Assembly: GCF_900109265.1 (NCBI RefSeq) | Contig: NZ_FNZM01000007.1 | Span: 310,001 to 374,000, forward strand | Source of the DNA: Paraburkholderia tropica | GTDB lineage: Bacteria > Pseudomonadota > Gammaproteobacteria > Burkholderiales > Burkholderiaceae | Length of the DNA: 64,000 nucleotides | Direction: 5' to 3' | Part shown: piece by piece, positions 36,326 through 45,737 of the stretch | Numbering within the stretch: position 1 is the first letter of the stretch | How the letters are laid out: every line of letters starts with the position of its first letter | Notes under the pieces: model-generated | Database searches by the model: none | What the model saw: the letters and a program-made list of their open reading frames with translations, nothing else | What the model was told of the DNA's origin: nothing | Position numbers and translations under genes: made by a program

Positions 36326-37453
36326 ATGCTGCAATGGTTCCGAAACGTCGCCCGCCTCGCGCACAAGGAGATCTTCAGCCTGTTCGGCGACGCCACGCTG
36401 ATGGCGCTGATCGCGTTCGCCTTCACGTTTGCCGTGTACTCAGTCGCCAAAGGCATCAAGGCCGAAGTCTCGAATGCATCGGTCGCCATCGTCGACGCCG
36501 ACCATTCGGAGCTTTCGCGGCAACTGCGCGCGGCGATCCAGCCGCCCTACTTCAGGCCACCCGTGGACGTCGAGCTGCGCGACATCGACGCGGCGCTCGA
36601 TCGCGGCACCTACATCTTCGCGATCGAGATTCCGCCGCGCTTCGAAGCCGACGTGCTCGCGGGCCGCGCGCCCAGCGTGCAGGTGCTCGTCGATGCGACG
36701 GCGATGACCCAGGCGGGACTCGGCACCGCTTATCTCCAGCAGATCTTCGTTGCCGAAACGCTCGCGTTCCTGCACGCGCGCAACGCTCAGGCGCAATTGC
36801 CCGCGCAAGCGGTGGTGCATGTGCTGTTCAACCCGAACACCGAATCGTACTGGTTCACCTCGAGCATGCAGATCGTCGTGAATATCACGGTGCTGTCGAT
36901 CATTCTCGTGGGCGCGGCCGTGATCCGCGAGCGCGAGCACGGCACAATCGAGCACCTGCTCGTGATGCCCGTGCGCGCGAGCGAGATTGCTGTGGCGAAG
37001 ATCCTCGCGAATGGACTCGTCATTTTTGTCGTGTCGCTGCTCTCGCTCGTGCTCGTCGTCAACCTGTGGCTGCGCGTACCGCTTGAGGGCTCGCTCGGGC
37101 TTTTCGCGCTCAGCACCGCGTTGTACCTCTTTTCCGTCACGGCGCTCGGCATGTGGCTCGCCACGCTCGCGCCCGCCATGCCCCAGTTCGGCCTGCTCGC
37201 GGTGCCGACCTACGCGGTCGCGTATCTGCTGTCCGGCGCGGCCACGCCGGTGCAAAGCATGCCGGTGGCGATGCAACCGTTCGTGAAGCTGCTGCCGACC
37301 ACCCAGTTCGTGTCGTTGACCCAGGCCATCCTGTTTCGGGGCGCGGGCCTCGACATCGTGTGGCCTCAGCTCGCCGGCGTGAGTGCCGCAGGCGCTCTCT
37401 TTCTGCTGCTCGCACTCGCGCGCTTTCGCTCCATGCTCGCGCAACAAGGCTGA
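36326..37453 (+). CDS. ABC-2 type permease (YhhJ-like)
   Basis: A 375-residue permease: one N-terminal membrane helix (AFAFTFAVYSVAKGI), a periplasmic domain to about residue 165 and five membrane helices (STSSMQIVVNITVLSIILVGAAVIREREHGTIEHLLVMPV is the characteristic ABC-2 stretch). It would form the transport pore with the permease part of RbbA. AGGAGG precedes the Met and only 3 bases separate it from rbbA. Confidence 0.9.
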   Translation: MLQWFRNVARLAHKEIFSLFGDATLMALIAFAFTFAVYSVAKGIKAEVSNASVAIVDADHSELSRQLRAAIQPPYFRPPVDVELRDIDAALDRGTYIFAIEIPPRFEADVLAGRAPSVQVLVDATAMTQAGLGTAYLQQIFVAETLAFLHARNAQAQLPAQAVVHVLFNPNTESYWFTSSMQIVVNITVLSIILVGAAVIREREHGTIEHLLVMPVRASEIAVAKILANGLVIFVVSLLSLVLVVNLWLRVPLEGSLGLFALSTALYLFSVTALGMWLATLAPAMPQFGLLAVPTYAVAYLLSGAATPVQSMPVAMQPFVKLLPTTQFVSLTQAILFRGAGLDIVWPQLAGVSAAGALFLLLALARFRSMLAQQG

Positions 37454-37459
37454 ACCGCG

Positions 37460-38932
37460 ATGATTCGTCCACGTTATCCCTCGCCCCCTTCCATGACGCT
37501 GCGCGCCTGCGCGCTGTGCCTCGTGGCCGCGCTTGCGGGCTGCACCTCGCTCGTCAAGGTGGACGTGCCGCCGCAGCGCGAAGCTCCCGCCGCTTTCTCT
37601 CAAGTGCCTTCCGCGCACGCCGCCGCCGATCTCACGAACTGGTGGCGGACGTGGCAAGACCCCGAGTTGACGGGCTATGTCGAGGCCGCGCTGCGCTCGA
37701 ACGACGACCTGCGCACAGCACAGGCACGCGTGCGCGAGGCGCGCGCGATCGCGTCGATGGCCGATGCGGTGCGCTACCCGTCGCTGTCCGCACAGGCGGG
37801 AGCCGCACACGGGTTTGGCAATCTGCGCGATCCGTCCGGCGCTCCCGACGATTCGCCTGACCTCGACGCCTGGGCGGACGGGGTGAGCGCGACCTGGGAA
37901 GTCGACGTGTTCGGACGCCACGCGAGCGACGCCGAAGCCGCCTCCGCGATGGCCGATGCGGCGCAGGAGCAACTGCGCGGTGCGCACATCGCGGTCGCCG
38001 GGGAAGTTGCGCAAAACTACCTCTCGGCGCGCGGGCTGCAACGGCGGCTCGCGGTGCTCGACCGCACTCTCGACACGCTGCGCGCATTGCGAAACTACGC
38101 CGACGCACGCTTCGCGGCCGGTCAGGCAACGCGCTACGACCTGGGCCGCGTGGACGACCAGATTGCCCGCACGGAGGCGCAGCGGCCACTCCTCGTGAGC
38201 GAGATCGCCGTGCGCGAACGGCGCCTCGCGGTGCTCACGGGCCGCGCCGCGCAGGACGCCACGCCGCTTGGAGCGCCCGGCACGCTGGAAGTCCCGCCCG
38301 TGCCCGCGGGCGAAGTGCCCTCCTCCGTACTCGAACGCCGTCCCGACGTGAGGGCGAGCGCCGCGCTCGTGCGCGCGCAGGCGGCCCGGCTCGGCAGCGC
38401 GAAGGCCGATCTCTTTCCGCGCTTCTATCTCACGTTCATCGGCCTCGACGGCCATGTGCATCTGGACGGATTGCCGGGCTTGTCAGGCACCGGCGGGCTC
38501 ATCGGGGTTGGCGCGGACCTGCCGATCTTCAATGCGGGACGACTGCGCGCTAACGTCGCCGCAAACGATGCGCGCTTGCAGGCCGCGCTCGCGCAGCATG
38601 ACAAGGCGCTGCTACAGACGCTTGAAGAAGTGGATAACGCGTACGGGCTACGTCACGGCTTCGATGCGCGCAGCGCGCGCCTCGAAGCGTCGCTCGACGT
38701 CGCCCGCCGCAACGCGCGGAGCGCCCGGCAATTGTACGAAGGCGGACAGCGCACGCTGGAGGATGCGCTCAACGCACGTATCGATGCGTTACAGCGCGAG
38801 GTCGAACTGGCGCTGGCGCAAACCGACGCCGCACTGGCAACGGTGAAGCTGTACCTCGCGCTAGGCGGTGGCTGGGCGGAAGGCGACGACGCAACTGCCG
38901 CCCCGACCGCCGACGCCAATGTGTTTGATTGA
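37460..38932 (+). CDS. NodT-family outer membrane efflux lipoprotein (TolC-like)
   Basis: A 490-residue outer membrane factor. Lipobox LAGC places the acylated Cys at residue 28, or 17 if translation starts at the second Met. Two repeated OEP domains follow: WWRTWQDPELTGYVEAALRSNDDLRTAQARVREARA and VLERRPDVRASAALVRAQAARLGSAKADLFPRFYL. It completes a tripartite pathway with the YhiI/RbbA/YhhJ-type genes just upstream (6-base gap). In E. coli the yhi operon lacks its own OMF, so the four-gene set is noteworthy. Confidence 0.9.
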   Translation: MIRPRYPSPPSMTLRACALCLVAALAGCTSLVKVDVPPQREAPAAFSQVPSAHAAADLTNWWRTWQDPELTGYVEAALRSNDDLRTAQARVREARAIASMADAVRYPSLSAQAGAAHGFGNLRDPSGAPDDSPDLDAWADGVSATWEVDVFGRHASDAEAASAMADAAQEQLRGAHIAVAGEVAQNYLSARGLQRRLAVLDRTLDTLRALRNYADARFAAGQATRYDLGRVDDQIARTEAQRPLLVSEIAVRERRLAVLTGRAAQDATPLGAPGTLEVPPVPAGEVPSSVLERRPDVRASAALVRAQAARLGSAKADLFPRFYLTFIGLDGHVHLDGLPGLSGTGGLIGVGADLPIFNAGRLRANVAANDARLQAALAQHDKALLQTLEEVDNAYGLRHGFDARSARLEASLDVARRNARSARQLYEGGQRTLEDALNARIDALQREVELALAQTDAALATVKLYLALGGGWAEGDDATAAPTADANVFD

Positions 38933-39299
38933 TGCACGCACATGAGTCTGCGGGAACGGCGGGCAGGAAGCAAAACCGATGGCGTGCTCGAAGCATTGCC
39001 TTTGCCAATCATCCTCTTGCTTATCTTGGGGGAATCGCACTTCTCGTGCAGAAAATGCCAGTAGCAAGACGTGGATAAGCCTGTAACAGGGCGTCGCGCG
39101 ACCGCGCATTTCGCACAATCGAACGCTTTGCACGTCATTTATCAATCGCCCCCTTCTCAGCCAAACCGCCAGAATTTGCGCGCGAAGTACTTCAAGGGCT
39201 TCCCCGCTAAGTGCAAGCACAATTGCGGATTTACTTTGGTGCTTTACCCGCGATCCGCTCATCCCGACGTCGTTGAGATTGTTGCCGACCGCGAGCACG
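38933..39299. other. no supported gene between NodT gene and IS remnant
   Basis: Overlapping ORFs on both strands have no family match. Sequence immediately left of the transposase remnant diverges from IS3, so the insertion was cut here. Confidence 0.4.
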
Positions 39300-39654
39300 A
39301 CGTTGGGTGACGACGATGTCGACAGCCTCTTTCGTGAAATCGTCGACGACAGTCAGGCACTTCACGCGCCGGCCGTTGGCAAGTGCGTCCATCACGAAAT
39401 CGATTGATCACACCTCGTTCGGCGCTTTCGGCAGCGCCAGTTGCGCGCGTTCAATCATTACGCCGTGGCGCCTGCGCCGCTGCCGCACAGTCAGCCTTGC
39501 TTCACCGTACAAGCGATAAATTCGCTGGTGATTGGCGTGTGTGCCTTCGCGTCCACCAGGGCGTGCAACCGGCGGTCGCCGAACCGATGACGTTCGTGCG
39601 CCAGCTACACCAGACGCACCGCTAGCACCTCGTTCTCGTGGTCAGGCTTCGTGT
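39300..39654 (-). pseudogene. decayed IS3-family transposase OrfB
   Basis: Read on the minus strand in two frames: KPDHENEVLAVRLV, stop, LAHERHRFGDRRLHALV, then after a frameshift ANHQRIYRLYGEARLTVRQ, HGVMIERAQLALPKAPNEV, a TGA where Trp is expected, SIDFVMDALANGRR and LTVVDDFTKEAVDIV. This is the middle of an IS407-type OrfB including the first DDE Asp (DF). Two stops and a frameshift show that it is inactive. Confidence 0.75.
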
Positions 39655-39973
39655 CGTAATGCAACTGCTGCGGGAAACCGCACAACACCCACCGGGCCGG
39701 CGACGGCGGCCACTGGATTGTCCGGGAAGAAAGCACGATGAACCCGTCCAACTGGATCGACCTGGGGTGCCGGCCGCCGCATTGGACACTCGCTGCGCTC
39801 ATAATGGAGAACCAACCCCACGCAACACCATCCCGAAGATGCCAGGAATCAATATATTTTTATGATCCCAAAACCGCAACCCGCACAGTTCGTAAGTCTG
39901 CAACTCGCTGCACCCAAGCCCGACCAGCCAGCGAACCAGCCAGCCGAGCCCGAACACAGCCTCACCTAAACCA

Positions 39974-41143
39974 TCAGAACTTATGCATGATCCCGACGCG
40001 GTACACCATCTGGTTCACGCCCGACGATGCACCGGCCGACGCATCGACAATCTGCGCCTCATCGAAGTCCGTACCCGTATGCGCGCTCACCACGTGCTGC
40101 CACGCGCCCTGAACATAAAGCGACGTACGCTTGCTCAGGTCATAGTCGAGCATGACGCTGATCTGGTGCCACTTGGGCACGTAGCTGCCGGCCGTCGACG
40201 AAAGATGCGCCATCGTGAACGTATACGCGGTTCCGAGCCACAACGTCGGCGTGAAGAAGTACTGCGAATTCAGTTCGAAGTTGTCGAACTTCCATGAATT
40301 CCAGTTCGCGCCGTTCGACAGACTCGTGTTGTTCAGCCACACGTTGCCGGTCGGATCGTAGACGTCGACATGGGACCACGCGGCGGCAACAGCGACCTTC
40401 GGGAAACGATAGCTCGCCGAGAGACCGATTGTCTGTTGCGACGCGCCGTCGAAGAGATCGCCGGTCGGAATCGCGCCGGTCGTCGTCAGGCCCGGATTGT
40501 TCATCTTCAGATACGAGGCCGCTGCCGTAAAGTTGCCGTTCTGATAGTTGAGCGTCGCGCCCCACATGCGGTTGTTGGCGAAACCGCCCGCCTCGTTGCT
40601 GAAGCCGTACATCGCTTCGCCCGTGAGGCCGCGCCACGTCGGCGACACGTATTTGACGGCGTTATTCACGCGGTAATCCCAATCCGCGTTGTCGTTGTCG
40701 AACGGATGCGCGGAGATGTCGCCGGCCCAGTTGCCCGCGGCGGTCAAGCTGGCGAAGCCGTAGTCGTCGACGCTCGTATCGTATTGGCGGCCCAGCGTGA
40801 TTGTCCCGTAGTGGTCCGACGACAGCCCCACGTAGGCCTGACGCCCGAACATGCTGGAATCCTGCCCAAGCTTGCCCGTGTTGATGTTGAAGCCGTTTTC
40901 CAGTTTGAAGATCGCTTTGTAGCCCCCGCCCAGATCTTCACTGCCTTTCAGGCCCCAGCGGCTGCCTGCGGTGTCGCCGCTCGACATCGCCCACGCCGAA
41001 TGCCCGCCCGCATTGCTGGTGAAATTCAGACCTTCATCGATGAGGCCATAAAGCGTAATGCTGCTTTGAGCGTGCGCGGCGCTCGCGAGGAAAAAAAGCG
41101 GCATCACCGCTGCTACCGCCATAACGGTCTTCTTGATCTTCAT
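39974..41143 (-). CDS. Gram-negative trimeric porin (OmpC-like family)
   Basis: A 389-residue porin: signal peptide 1-25 ending AHA, then QSSITLYGLIDEGLNF, the family run GSRWGLKGSEDLGGGYKAIFKLENG, FGRQAYVGLSSDHYGTITLGRQYD, and the C-terminal Phe (IMHKF). It is only moderately similar to the porin at 12323, sharing the family blocks but differing in loops. It faces away from the CadD-like gene across 405 bases and has no co-transcribed partner. Confidence 0.93.
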   Translation of the reverse strand: MKIKKTVMAVAAVMPLFFLASAAHAQSSITLYGLIDEGLNFTSNAGGHSAWAMSSGDTAGSRWGLKGSEDLGGGYKAIFKLENGFNINTGKLGQDSSMFGRQAYVGLSSDHYGTITLGRQYDTSVDDYGFASLTAAGNWAGDISAHPFDNDNADWDYRVNNAVKYVSPTWRGLTGEAMYGFSNEAGGFANNRMWGATLNYQNGNFTAAASYLKMNNPGLTTTGAIPTGDLFDGASQQTIGLSASYRFPKVAVAAAWSHVDVYDPTGNVWLNNTSLSNGANWNSWKFDNFELNSQYFFTPTLWLGTAYTFTMAHLSSTAGSYVPKWHQISVMLDYDLSKRTSLYVQGAWQHVVSAHTGTDFDEAQIVDASAGASSGVNQMVYRVGIMHKF

Positions 41144-41548
41144 CGATAACCTTCCAAACTGACTGAATTAATAAGAATGATTGCCGGGGTGCCGCTATGG
41201 CGGTCTTTACCGGTTCTGCAGCGCGACTCGGCAGCAGCAGAACGGGCAGTCTAGGTTTAATCAAAAGTCGCGAGAAATCAGGGATTGAAATTCACAATTG
41301 AAGAAATCGGAATTCATCGTGCATCAGCCGCAAAACGCGTCTGCGCGGGGCTTACGCGTCGACGTTTAATTTTCTGATTCAGATGAAACTGTTGGAATTT
41401 CACCAAAAAGCTAACGTTATTTCAGTCATGGCAAGCTGAATTCAGGCAAATGTAATCGTCGCAATGGCAGCGCCATTCAACGCGCAACGACTGGACTGAT
41501 GCGCGCCAACGGCCTCAAAATGACGCCTCGTTCATCAGGATTCACCGC
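41144..41548. other. intergenic region between divergent porin and CadD-like genes
   Basis: About 400 bases, AT-richer in 41260-41480, should hold the two divergent promoters. I could not assign hexamers or an operator with confidence. Confidence 0.4.
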
Positions 41549-42103
41549 GTGACCGCCCTGCCATTCACCATCCTTTCGGCCACTTTCGCGGCCTTTGTCG
41601 CGACGAATATGGATTCGGCCGCGCTCATTCTGGCCTTCTCGGCCTCCGCGAGACCGTTCCGGTTATTCGCGGCATTCGTCGCGACCGGCGCAGGCGTGGT
41701 GGCGCTGAGCCTGCTGGTTTTCCTCGCGGCCAACTCGGTGGCGATCCCGTCGCGCTACTTCGGCGTCGTGCCCCTGACGATCGGTCTCGTGCAACTCGCA
41801 CGCGGCTCGCGCCGTGACGCCGCGTCTTCTCAGCCTGTCGTTCCGCTTACGCTTTCGATGGGCGTGATGGTGTCGGCGTTTCTTTCCGTGAGCACCGACA
41901 ATCTGCTGATCTATTCGGCCGTCCTCGCGCGAAACGGTACGGACATCGCGCCGTGGATCTGCACGATGCTCGTCGTGCTCTACGTGCTGATGGGTTGGCT
42001 CGGCGTGTGGGCGGGCAACCGGCTCGCGCGCCTGACCGCCCGATTCCGCTCGCTCGCGCCCGTGATTACCGCCTGCGTCGGACTGACGACGCTGCTTGCC
42101 TGA
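41549..42103 (+). CDS. cadmium resistance transporter-like (CadD family) membrane protein
   Basis: A 184-residue protein with five to six membrane helices. FVATNMDSAALILAFSA, YFGVVPLTIGLVQLARG and LSVSTDNLLIYSAVLARNG match the CadD pattern in which two paired Asp-containing segments (NMD, STDN) lie in helices. The family exports or buffers Cd2+ or other small cations; specificity is not readable. GTG start with AGGA 8 bases upstream. The stop lies in a 7-base CCTGACG tandem repeat (42099-42126). Confidence 0.7.
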   Translation: MTALPFTILSATFAAFVATNMDSAALILAFSASARPFRLFAAFVATGAGVVALSLLVFLAANSVAIPSRYFGVVPLTIGLVQLARGSRRDAASSQPVVPLTLSMGVMVSAFLSVSTDNLLIYSAVLARNGTDIAPWICTMLVVLYVLMGWLGVWAGNRLARLTARFRSLAPVITACVGLTTLLA

Positions 42104-42279
42104 CGCCTGACGCCTGACGCCTGACACCCGATGCTTCGCGTGATGAAAGCCGCCACCCAAATACTTCGGATGCCAAATTAAACTACTTGAACGGCGACAC
42201 AAATGCTCTCGCGCCGCCGCGCGTCCTCTACGGGCATACCCTGGCATTGACCCGCTTCCTTGATCTAGCTCAAAATCAA

Positions 42280-42312
42280 CCATATCGTGGACTACGCGTC
42301 CATATTATGGAC
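42280..42312 (+). promoter_or_regulatory. paired operator-like sites before the cupin operon
   Basis: CCATATCGTGGAC (42280-42292) and CCATATTATGGAC (42300-42312) share 11 of 13 bases and are exactly 20 bases apart, two helical turns. The second extends to a perfect 15-base palindrome, GTCCATATTATGGAC (42298-42312). They lie 21 bases before the cupin start. The IclR-type regulator encoded at the end of the same cluster is the obvious candidate ligand, by inference. Confidence 0.6.
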
Positions 42313-42333
42313 AAACAACAAGGAGCCCCCCGC

Positions 42334-42855
42334 ATGTCGACCCAGGATTTTTCGCCGATGACGCCCTATCAGTTGCCGTTTCCGAAGGAAGCGCAACAGG
42401 AAATCGTCGTGCCTTCCGCCATTCCCACCGATGAACGCGTCTGGGTGCCGCAAGCCGAGAACGTGTGGTTCCGCCCGCTCTGCCTGAACGCCTCGCAGGG
42501 CTACTGGATGAACCTGCTGCGCGTGCGCAAGTCGGGCGTGCTGAGCCGCCATCGTCATCCGCAGGCGGTCCACGGCATGGTTCTCAAGGGCCGCTGGCGC
42601 TATCTCGAACACGACTGGGAAGCGACCGAGGGCAGCTACGTCTACGAACCGCCGGGCGAGACGCACACGCTCTACGTGCCGGACGACGTCGAGGAAATGA
42701 TCACCTACTTCCAGGTGAACGGCGTGATGTTCTATTGCGATCCGTACGGCAACTACACGGGCTACGAAGACGTCTTCACGAAGATCGACATGTGCCGCAA
42801 GCACTACGCGTCGGTCGGTCTCGGCGAAGACTACGTGGACCAGTTCATCCGATGA
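42334..42855 (+). CDS. cupin dioxygenase, 2,4'-dihydroxyacetophenone dioxygenase-like
   Basis: A 173-residue single-cupin protein. The metal site motif is visible in SRHRHPQAVHGMVLKGRWRYLE (His, His, and a possible third residue) with the second cupin motif PPGETHTLYVPDD. The layout fits 2,4'-dihydroxyacetophenone dioxygenase and its relatives, iron enzymes that cleave a C-C bond beside a carbonyl. AGGAG lies 7 bases before the Met of MSTQDFS. It overlaps the next SDR start as ATGA. Another diketone or keto-acid substrate is equally possible. Confidence 0.78.
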   Translation: MSTQDFSPMTPYQLPFPKEAQQEIVVPSAIPTDERVWVPQAENVWFRPLCLNASQGYWMNLLRVRKSGVLSRHRHPQAVHGMVLKGRWRYLEHDWEATEGSYVYEPPGETHTLYVPDDVEEMITYFQVNGVMFYCDPYGNYTGYEDVFTKIDMCRKHYASVGLGEDYVDQFIR

Positions 42856-43589
42856 GCGCGGCCCGCTACGACTTCAGCGGCCGCGTGGCCGTGGTGACGG
42901 GCGCGGCGGGCGGCATCGGCCGCGCGATCTGCGACGCCTTCGCGAGCTTCGGCGCGCGCACCGTCAACTGGGATCGCGTCGCGGGCGACACGTCCGCGCT
43001 GCATGCGCCGCGTCACGTCGAAGTGGACGTCACGCGGGCGCAGACCGTCGACGCCGCGCTGGCCGCCACGCTCGCCGAATTCGGGCGCATCGATTTTCTG
43101 GTCAACAACGCGGGTTTCGCCGGATCGACCGTGCCACTCGACGCTTATTCGCCCGACGAATGGCAGCACATCGTCGACGTGAATCTGCTCGGCACGTATC
43201 ACGTGTGCCGGCATGTCGTGCCGGCGATGCGCAACGCGGGCGCGGGCCGCATCGTCAACGTGGCCTCGCTCGCGGGCAAGGAAGGCACGCCGAATGCCTC
43301 GGCCTACAGCGCCGCGAAAGCCGGTGTGATCGCGCTGACCAAATCGCTCGGCAAGGAACTCGCGCAGACGGGCGTGCTCGTCAACGCGATCGCACCCGCC
43401 GCCGTGGACACGCCGCTGCTCGCACAGATGTCGCCCGCGCACGTGCAGACGATGATCGACAAGAGCCCGCTCGGCCGCCTCGGCACCGTGCAGGAAGTCG
43501 CCGATCTCGTGCTGTGGCTATGCTCCGATTCCTGCACGTTCAGCACCGGCGCCACCTTCGACCTATCCGGCGGACGCGCGACTTACTGA
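42852..43589 (+). CDS. SDR family oxidoreductase
   Basis: A 245-residue classical SDR: TGAAGGIG, NNAG, Ser in NVASLAG, YSAAK for the Tyr/Lys pair, and FDLSGGRATY at the end. Its start is coupled to the cupin by ATGA, so it probably makes or consumes the cupin substrate (alcohol to ketone). Confidence 0.9.
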   Translation: MSAARYDFSGRVAVVTGAAGGIGRAICDAFASFGARTVNWDRVAGDTSALHAPRHVEVDVTRAQTVDAALAATLAEFGRIDFLVNNAGFAGSTVPLDAYSPDEWQHIVDVNLLGTYHVCRHVVPAMRNAGAGRIVNVASLAGKEGTPNASAYSAAKAGVIALTKSLGKELAQTGVLVNAIAPAAVDTPLLAQMSPAHVQTMIDKSPLGRLGTVQEVADLVLWLCSDSCTFSTGATFDLSGGRATY

Positions 43590-43660
43590 GTTCGACGCAG
43601 GTTTCGAACCCGCAACGCGCGATCCGACCGGCACTTATTACAATTTTCAGGAGACGAGCC

Positions 43661-44962
43661 ATGCCGACCAAATCGCCCCGGCTCAAACGCATCCAGACGG
43701 TCGCCGTCGCTTTCCTCACGGTGGCCGGCATCGTCAATTATCTGGACCGCAGCACGCTGTCGATCGCCAATCATTCGGTCGCGCAGGAACTGCATCTGAA
43801 CGCGTCGGAAATGGGCCTGCTGCTCTCGGCGTTTTCGCTTGCCTATGCGTTCGCGCAGTTGCCGGTAGGCGCCCTGCTCGACCGTTTCGGCTCGCGCGTG
43901 ATGCTCGGGCTCGGCATGCTGGTCTGGTCGGTCGCGCAAGTCACGGGCGGCTTCATCCAGACGCTCAATCACTTTCTCATCGCGCGCGTCGTGCTCGGCG
44001 TGGCCGAAGCGCCGCTCTTTCCCGCAGGCGCGAAAGTGATTCACGAGTGGTTCGCGGTGCGCGAGCGCGGCGGACCAACCGGCACCTTCATTTCCTCGTC
44101 GACGATTGCGCCGATGATCGCGCCGCCGCTGCTCACCGTGCTGATGCTGTCGTTCGGCTGGCGTCCGATGTTCGTCATCATGGGCGTGCTCGGCGTGCTG
44201 GTGTCGATCGGCTGGTATGCGGTCTATCGCAACCGCGATCAGGTCGCGCTGAGCGCCGACGAAACCGCGTGGCTCGAAGACGGCGCGAAAGAGCCGCCGC
44301 GCGCGAAAGGCATCAGCTTTGCCGAATGGGGCATGCTGCTCAAACTGCGCAACACGTGGGGCATGATTTTCGGCTTCATGGGCGTGATCTACATGGTCTG
44401 GCTCTACCTCACGTGGCTGCCGGGCTACCTGGAGAAAGAGCGCCACCTGAGCATCGCGCACACGGGCTGGCTGGTCGCGATTCCCTATGTGTTCGGCACG
44501 ATCGGCATGGCGGGCAGCGGTTTTATCGCCGACTACCTGCTCAAGCGCGGCGTCGCGCCGATTCGCAGCCGCAAGTGGCCGGTGTGCGTCGGGCTGATCG
44601 GCGCGGCCGCGTTCACGGTGCCCGCCGCCTACACGCCGAGCACGGCGCTCGCCATCACCTACGTTTCGCTCGCGATGTTCTTCGTGAATCTCGCCAGCGG
44701 CAGCGCGTGGGCGCTCGTGAGCATCGCCGCGCCGCGTCATCTGGTGGCGTCGCTCGGCAGCATGCAGAACTTCGGCGGCTATCTCGGCGGCTCGTTCGCG
44801 CCCGTCATCACGGGCATCGTGGTCGATCAGACACACTCGTTCGTCAACGCGCTGCTCATCAGCGCGGCCATCGCGTTCGCTGCGGCCTTCGTCTATCTGT
44901 TCGTCGTGAAGGAAGTGAAACCCGACGACGCAACCCACGCCGCCGCCGCGCAAACCACCTGA
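43661..44962 (+). CDS. MFS transporter (anion:cation symporter type)
   Basis: A 433-residue 12-helix carrier: NYLDRSTLSIANHSVAQELHLNASEMGLLLSAFSLAYAFAQLPVGALLDRFGSR is the ACS/ExuT-like N-terminus, with an acidic-basic helix 1 (YLDR). It probably imports the organic or sugar acid handled by the flanking SDRs and the cupin. AGGAG precedes the Met at 43661; upstream frames run into the SDR gene. Confidence 0.9.
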   Translation: MPTKSPRLKRIQTVAVAFLTVAGIVNYLDRSTLSIANHSVAQELHLNASEMGLLLSAFSLAYAFAQLPVGALLDRFGSRVMLGLGMLVWSVAQVTGGFIQTLNHFLIARVVLGVAEAPLFPAGAKVIHEWFAVRERGGPTGTFISSSTIAPMIAPPLLTVLMLSFGWRPMFVIMGVLGVLVSIGWYAVYRNRDQVALSADETAWLEDGAKEPPRAKGISFAEWGMLLKLRNTWGMIFGFMGVIYMVWLYLTWLPGYLEKERHLSIAHTGWLVAIPYVFGTIGMAGSGFIADYLLKRGVAPIRSRKWPVCVGLIGAAAFTVPAAYTPSTALAITYVSLAMFFVNLASGSAWALVSIAAPRHLVASLGSMQNFGGYLGGSFAPVITGIVVDQTHSFVNALLISAAIAFAAAFVYLFVVKEVKPDDATHAAAAQTT

Positions 44963-45008
44963 TTTCAGGCACTTTTCTCGAACATACCGATACACACCGG
45001 ACATCATC

Positions 45009-45737
45009 ATGACATTCCAGAGCAATCTTCTCGAAGGCAAAGTCGCGCTCGTCACGGGCGGCTTCTCCGGCATCGGCGCGGCGATTGCGAACCGCCTCGC
45101 GCAACTCGGCGCGCGCACGGTCGCGGCCGGCCTGCCGCCGCCCGCAGGCACGCCCGACGCGCTCGACGCCGGCGTGCAGCGCGCCAATCTCGACGTGCGT
45201 TCCTCCGACGACGTCGCCGCCCTGATCGGCACCTGCGATCGGCTCGACATCGTCGTGAACTGCGCGGGCGTCATCAGCCGCGTGGAAGAGCACGAAATCG
45301 AGGTGTTCGAGCGCGTGCTCGACATCAATCTGAACGGCACGATGCGCGTGTGTTCGAGCGCGCGCGCGTTGCTGAAGGCGTCGTCGGGCTGCATCGTCAA
45401 TACGGCGTCGATGCTGAGTTTCTTCGGCGGCGGACTCGTGCCCGCCTATAGCGCGAGCAAGGGCGGCGTGGCGCAGCTCACGCGCTCGCTCGCGATTGCC
45501 TACGCGGCGGACTCGATTCGCGTCAACGCCATCGCGCCCGGCTGGATCGCAACGCCGCTCACGCAGGCCTTGCAGGACGACAGCAGCCGCTCGCAAGGCA
45601 TTCTCGAACGCACGCCGATGAAGCGCTGGGGCCTGCCCGAAGAAGTCGCGAACGTGGCGGCGTTCCTGTGCTCGCCGGCCGCGTCGTTCATGACCGGCGC
45701 GATCGTGCCGATCGACGGCGGCTATCTCTGCGCGTGA
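45009..45737 (+). CDS. SDR family oxidoreductase
   Basis: A 242-residue SDR: TGGFSGIG near 17-24, VNCAG in place of NNAG, Ser in NTASML, Tyr/Lys in YSASKGG, and VPIDGGYLCA at the end. It lies 46 bases after the MFS gene. It is distinct from the coupled SDR at 42852 and may act on a second alcohol in the same pathway. Confidence 0.9.
   Translation: MTFQSNLLEGKVALVTGGFSGIGAAIANRLAQLGARTVAAGLPPPAGTPDALDAGVQRANLDVRSSDDVAALIGTCDRLDIVVNCAGVISRVEEHEIEVFERVLDINLNGTMRVCSSARALLKASSGCIVNTASMLSFFGGGLVPAYSASKGGVAQLTRSLAIAYAADSIRVNAIAPGWIATPLTQALQDDSSRSQGILERTPMKRWGLPEEVANVAAFLCSPAASFMTGAIVPIDGGYLCA

Noticed and set aside
36440..38461. A 673-codon minus-strand frame
   Set aside because: Antisense shadow of the YhhJ-like and NodT genes, rich in His, Arg and Glu with no domain.
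42099..42126. CCTGACG repeat as a CRISPR-like or att site
   Set aside because: Units are 7 bases without spacers and overlap the CadD-like stop; a simple slippage repeat.
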